From contig JABUQX010022825.1 in assembly GCA_015478945.1 (NCBI GenBank), forward strand, positions 1 through 35,087: 35,087 nucleotides of DNA. Direction: 5' to 3'. The stretch is from Trachelipus rathkii (Eukaryota; Arthropoda; Malacostraca; Isopoda; Trachelipodidae). The position numbers and the translations under genes were made by a program. Under the pieces are notes generated by a model. It was not told the DNA's origin. It searched no databases and saw only the letters and a program-made list of their open reading frames with translations. Numbering within the stretch: position 1 is the first letter of the stretch; each line of letters starts with the position of its first letter. Positions 33,820 through 35,087 of the stretch are shown piece by piece.

Positions 33820-34249
33820 ATGAGGTTGTTTGGATTATTAATTCTCTCCCAGCAAGTAAATATCCATATTTCGTGAATATTTTGGTTAAACAAACAAGTA
33901 ATCGGTTAGCTGGATCATATTTTCTTTCCACTGGTGCCAATATTGTGCTATAAAAAGCTATGGGCCGGTCTTCTTCATCAGCAGCGAGGATCACTCCTGC
34001 AGAAGCTGCTTCAGATGTATGAACTATGATTTTAAAAGGGCTCGAAGTACTTGGATAAGCCAAGGTGGTGGTATTTTTAATGGCCTTTTCAGCATCTTCA
34101 AAAGCTTTATCTGCCGTGGGGTTCCAGTTAATCCGACGTCTTGCGTAAGGTTTTCCCTTCAGGAAAAGGTTGAGGGGGGCGATGACATCTGAAAAACAAA
34201 CTATTGATGAGCGATAGAAACCTATCCTTCCAAGGAAACCTCTAAATTC
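33791..34249 (-). pseudogene. Gypsy RNase H region, frameshifted, acidic residues replaced
   Basis: Starting just after the TGA at 34,250-34,252, the frame reads EFRGFLGRIGFYR and then INWNPTADKAFEDAEKAI, the normal RT-to-RNase H connection. It continues through LAYPSTSSPFKIIVHTSEA, RPIAFYSTILAPVERKY and YGYLLAGRELIIQTTS, which align with the RNase H fold of Gypsy elements. The usual TDAS acidic position appears as HTSE (Asp to His), the acidic residue after ERxY is absent (DPANRLL), and the later TDH position reads TTS. The frame then stops at 33,791, while the continuation is in the frame opened at 33,819, so a frameshift of one base (or two in the other sense) lies at about 33,800-33,830. 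The TTG at 34,063 is not a start. Confidence 0.8.
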
Positions 34250-34343
34250 TCAAATGGTTCTTGGTTTAGGGCTATCAATTATCTCTCTAACTTTTTCGTA
34301 ATTTGGGCTGATTCCTTTTTCATTTATCGTATAGCCTAAATAA
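34250..34343 (-). pseudogene. Gypsy reverse transcriptase, C-terminal end only
   Basis: Residues LGYTINEKGISPNYEKVREI and then IDSPKPRTI match the end of the Gypsy RT domain (thumb region), normally preceded by the Cys/Phe-rich KC motif and the palm. The YLGY start falls exactly at the hAT junction, so the rest of RT is displaced rather than necessarily lost. The segment ends at an in-frame TGA (34,250-34,252) in the position where related proteins have a charged residue before the RGFLG motif, consistent with a CGA-to-TGA change. A frame that appears to begin upstream at 34,447 is hAT sequence read through. Confidence 0.85.
34336..34343. repeat. Putative hAT target-site duplication (one copy)
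   Basis: CTAAATAA lies directly outside the hAT terminus. It is 8 bases long and fits the nTnnnnAn preference reported for many hAT elements. The second copy would be beyond the right edge of the window. Confidence 0.5.
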
Positions 34344-34356
34344 CAGGGTTCGCACG

Positions 34357-34383
34357 ATTGGGGACAATGTGATTGTCCCCAAT
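34357..34383. repeat. hAT subterminal perfect hairpin, 12-bp arms
   Basis: ATTGGGGACAAT (34,357-34,368) and ATTGTCCCCAAT (34,372-34,383) are perfect reverse complements around GTG. The hairpin begins 13 bases inside the hAT terminus. It could be a transposase-binding site, or the start of a foldback-type terminus. Confidence 0.85.
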
Positions 34384-34384
34384 T

Positions 34385-34446
34385 GGTTTTTTCAGAAAAA
34401 CCCACATTGAAAAAAACCTGAGAAAAAACAAATTTGGGTTTTTTCA
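34385..34446. repeat. hAT subterminal GGTTTTTTCA motif repeats
   Basis: GGTTTTTTCA occurs at 34,385-34,394, in inverted form as TGAAAAAAACC (one extra A) at 34,408-34,418, and again as GGGTTTTTTCA at 34,436-34,446. Clusters of short subterminal motifs in both orientations are the usual binding platform for hAT transposases. Confidence 0.55.
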
Positions 34447-34629
34447 AAAAAAATTATAGAAAAATAAGAAAATGTTTTTTTTTAAAGAGTTAATTTGGAA
34501 ATTTAAACCTTATACATTTTCCTTTAAATTTTTATTCATTAAAAATTTTTTTAATTCCCTAGCAAATTATTTATTTTACTGTTTCTTTCATTTGGAATCA
34601 CCTTCATTTATTAAGAAATTTGTAAATTT
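34447..34629 (-). other. hAT 3' noncoding region
   Basis: AT-rich DNA between the transposase stop and the subterminal repeats. The plus-strand 127-codon frame across it and the transposase (34,472-34,855) is an antisense shadow. Confidence 0.5.
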
Positions 34630-34921
34630 TTACCAGCTTGCTGGATTTTGTACACCAAGCCTGTTTCTTATAAACTGGATCTCCTCGGTCAATGCACCTC
34701 TCTCAATAGAGGCAGAACTTGGTGGACAGCTTAAAAGATCTGAGCAGAATTTACAGAATCCTTTTAGCAAGAGATTGTTTTTTGATGTACGTTTTTCCAT
34801 AATATTCCACCATTTTGAAGGACAAGATTTATATGTTTTAATAAAGTTTCATTGAACATAGAGGATGGGAAAAATTGTTATCTTTAAAGAAGAATGCCAT
34901 GAAAAGTGAACATTCAGACAT
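34630..34921 (-). pseudogene. hAT transposase C-terminal dimerisation domain, frameshifted
   Basis: Read on the minus strand, 34,848-34,633 encodes 72 codons ending at TAA (34,630-34,632). It holds CPSKWWNIMEKR (the Pro..WW motif before the dimerisation domain), then FCSDLLSCPPSSASIERG and FIRNRLGVQNPASW. The Leu-x-x-Pro-x-Ser-Ser-Ala-x-x-Glu-Arg core and the following Arg-Asn-Arg-Leu are the hallmark of the hAT C-terminal dimerisation domain, which joins transposase subunits. The segment just upstream is in another frame (34,921-34,838): MAFFFKDNNFSHPLCSM resembles the KDxxF region that precedes the Pro..WW motif in some hAT transposases. A TGA at 34,849-34,851 and this shift point to a broken gene. 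The IER motif is followed by GALTEE rather than the usual Phe-Ser, another sign of decay. Confidence 0.75.
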
Positions 34922-34989
34922 TTTTAACCAGGATCCATTTATCTCAGTTTGACTGGATAATCCAGGATCCCATGTGCATCTTATTACAG
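34922..34989. other. Transposase-proximal segment with GGATCC repeat
   Basis: CCAGGATCC occurs twice, near 34,928 and 34,962, about 34 bases apart. On the minus strand this is probably decayed transposase coding sequence, but I cannot follow the frame. Confidence 0.3.
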
Positions 34990-35076
34990 GAAAAGAGGAG
35001 GAGGAGAGGAGAAAGAGAGAGAGAGAGGAGAGAGAAAGAGGAGAGAGAGAAAGAGAGAGAGGAGAGGAATGGAAGG
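34990..35076. repeat. (GA)n purine microsatellite at window edge
   Basis: GAGGAGGAGAGGAGAAAG followed by GAGAGAGA-type runs, all purine on the plus strand. It lies inside or at the edge of the hAT element. Confidence 0.85.
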
Positions 35077-35087
35077 AATGGCATTAG

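Larger units (their letters stand above)
30340..34343 (-). mobile_element. Ty3/Gypsy LTR retrotransposon, 5' part missing
   Basis: The element reads right to left. In transcription order it has the end of the reverse transcriptase, RNase H, a polar linker, a DD35E integrase with a GPY/F-like tail, a noncoding stretch of about 780 bases, a polypurine tract and a 3' LTR. The domain order RT-RNase H-IN and the integrase motifs place it in Ty3/Gypsy. Gag, protease and most of RT are not in the window because a hAT transposon interrupts the RT at 34,343/34,344; the remainder should continue on the far side of the hAT. No env-like gene is evident between integrase and LTR. The copy is defective, with two in-frame TGA codons and one frameshift. 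Confidence 0.9.
34344..35087 (-). mobile_element. hAT DNA transposon, partial, inserted in Gypsy pol
   Basis: The left terminus starts CAGGGTTCGCACG at 34,344, a typical hAT terminal inverted repeat start. It contains a subterminal hairpin, several subterminal GGTTTTTTCA repeats, and a transposase reading frame on the minus strand whose C-terminal dimerisation motif ends about 285 bases from the terminus. The element extends past the window, so its other end, length and inner genes are unknown. It interrupts the Gypsy RT exactly between codons for the YLGY motif, which explains the missing 5' part of pol. Confidence 0.75.

Noticed and set aside
32350..34252. TGA read as an amino acid (alternative code or selenocysteine)
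   Set aside because: Two TGA codons in a retrotransposon that also has a frameshift are more simply explained by decay or sequencing error; nothing else suggests recoding.
34472..34855. 127-codon plus-strand frame
   Set aside because: It is antisense to the hAT transposase C-terminus, whose dimerisation motif is clear on the minus strand.

Overview
This window looks like nuclear DNA of a repeat-rich, AT-rich animal genome, most likely an arthropod and possibly a crustacean. That guess rests only on the overall character: very low GC, many AT, GA/CT, TTA and TCTA microsatellites, a large satellite array, and Ty3/Gypsy and hAT elements. I see no complete host gene, no rRNA, no functional tRNA, no CRISPR array and no bacterial operon structure. 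Nearly all the open reading frames in the left 30 kb are chance openings in low-complexity or pyrimidine-skewed DNA.

The left part (1-19,400) is AT-rich intergenic DNA. It holds microsatellites, an AT-rich interspersed repeat seen in at least five diverged copies (about 1838, 2180, 13,935, 15,840 and 16,480), a tRNA-like SINE head near 7704, a 21-bp minisatellite at 17,221-17,406, and GC-richer islands at about 320-690, 1220-1460 and 14,310-15,400. Two places carry splice-site-bounded open stretches that could be small exons (6838-6924 minus; 14,609-15,004 plus), but neither encodes a protein I recognise.

The centre (19,430-27,640) is structured repeat DNA. It begins with a cluster of perfect stem-loops (19,493-19,692), followed by about four copies of a 110-120 bp repeat (20,092-20,525). 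A degenerate satellite with a monomer of roughly 300 bp then runs in one orientation from about 20,560 to 27,340. Just beyond it is a GC-rich foldback element of about 230 bp (27,401-27,632).

The right end (30,340-35,087) contains the best-supported coding material, a nested transposon pair. A Ty3/Gypsy retrotransposon lies on the minus strand: 3' LTR at 30,340-31,086, a polypurine tract against it, then pol reading leftwards (end of RT, RNase H, a long polar linker, a DD35E integrase and a GPY/F-like tail). Its pol has two in-frame TGA codons and a frameshift, and its RNase H lacks the expected acidic residues, while the integrase motifs are intact. The RT domain is cut at 34,343/34,344 by a hAT DNA transposon whose terminus, subterminal hairpin and decayed transposase C-terminus are visible; the rest of the hAT and the 5' part of the Gypsy element lie outside the window. 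The order of events is therefore Gypsy insertion first, hAT insertion later.
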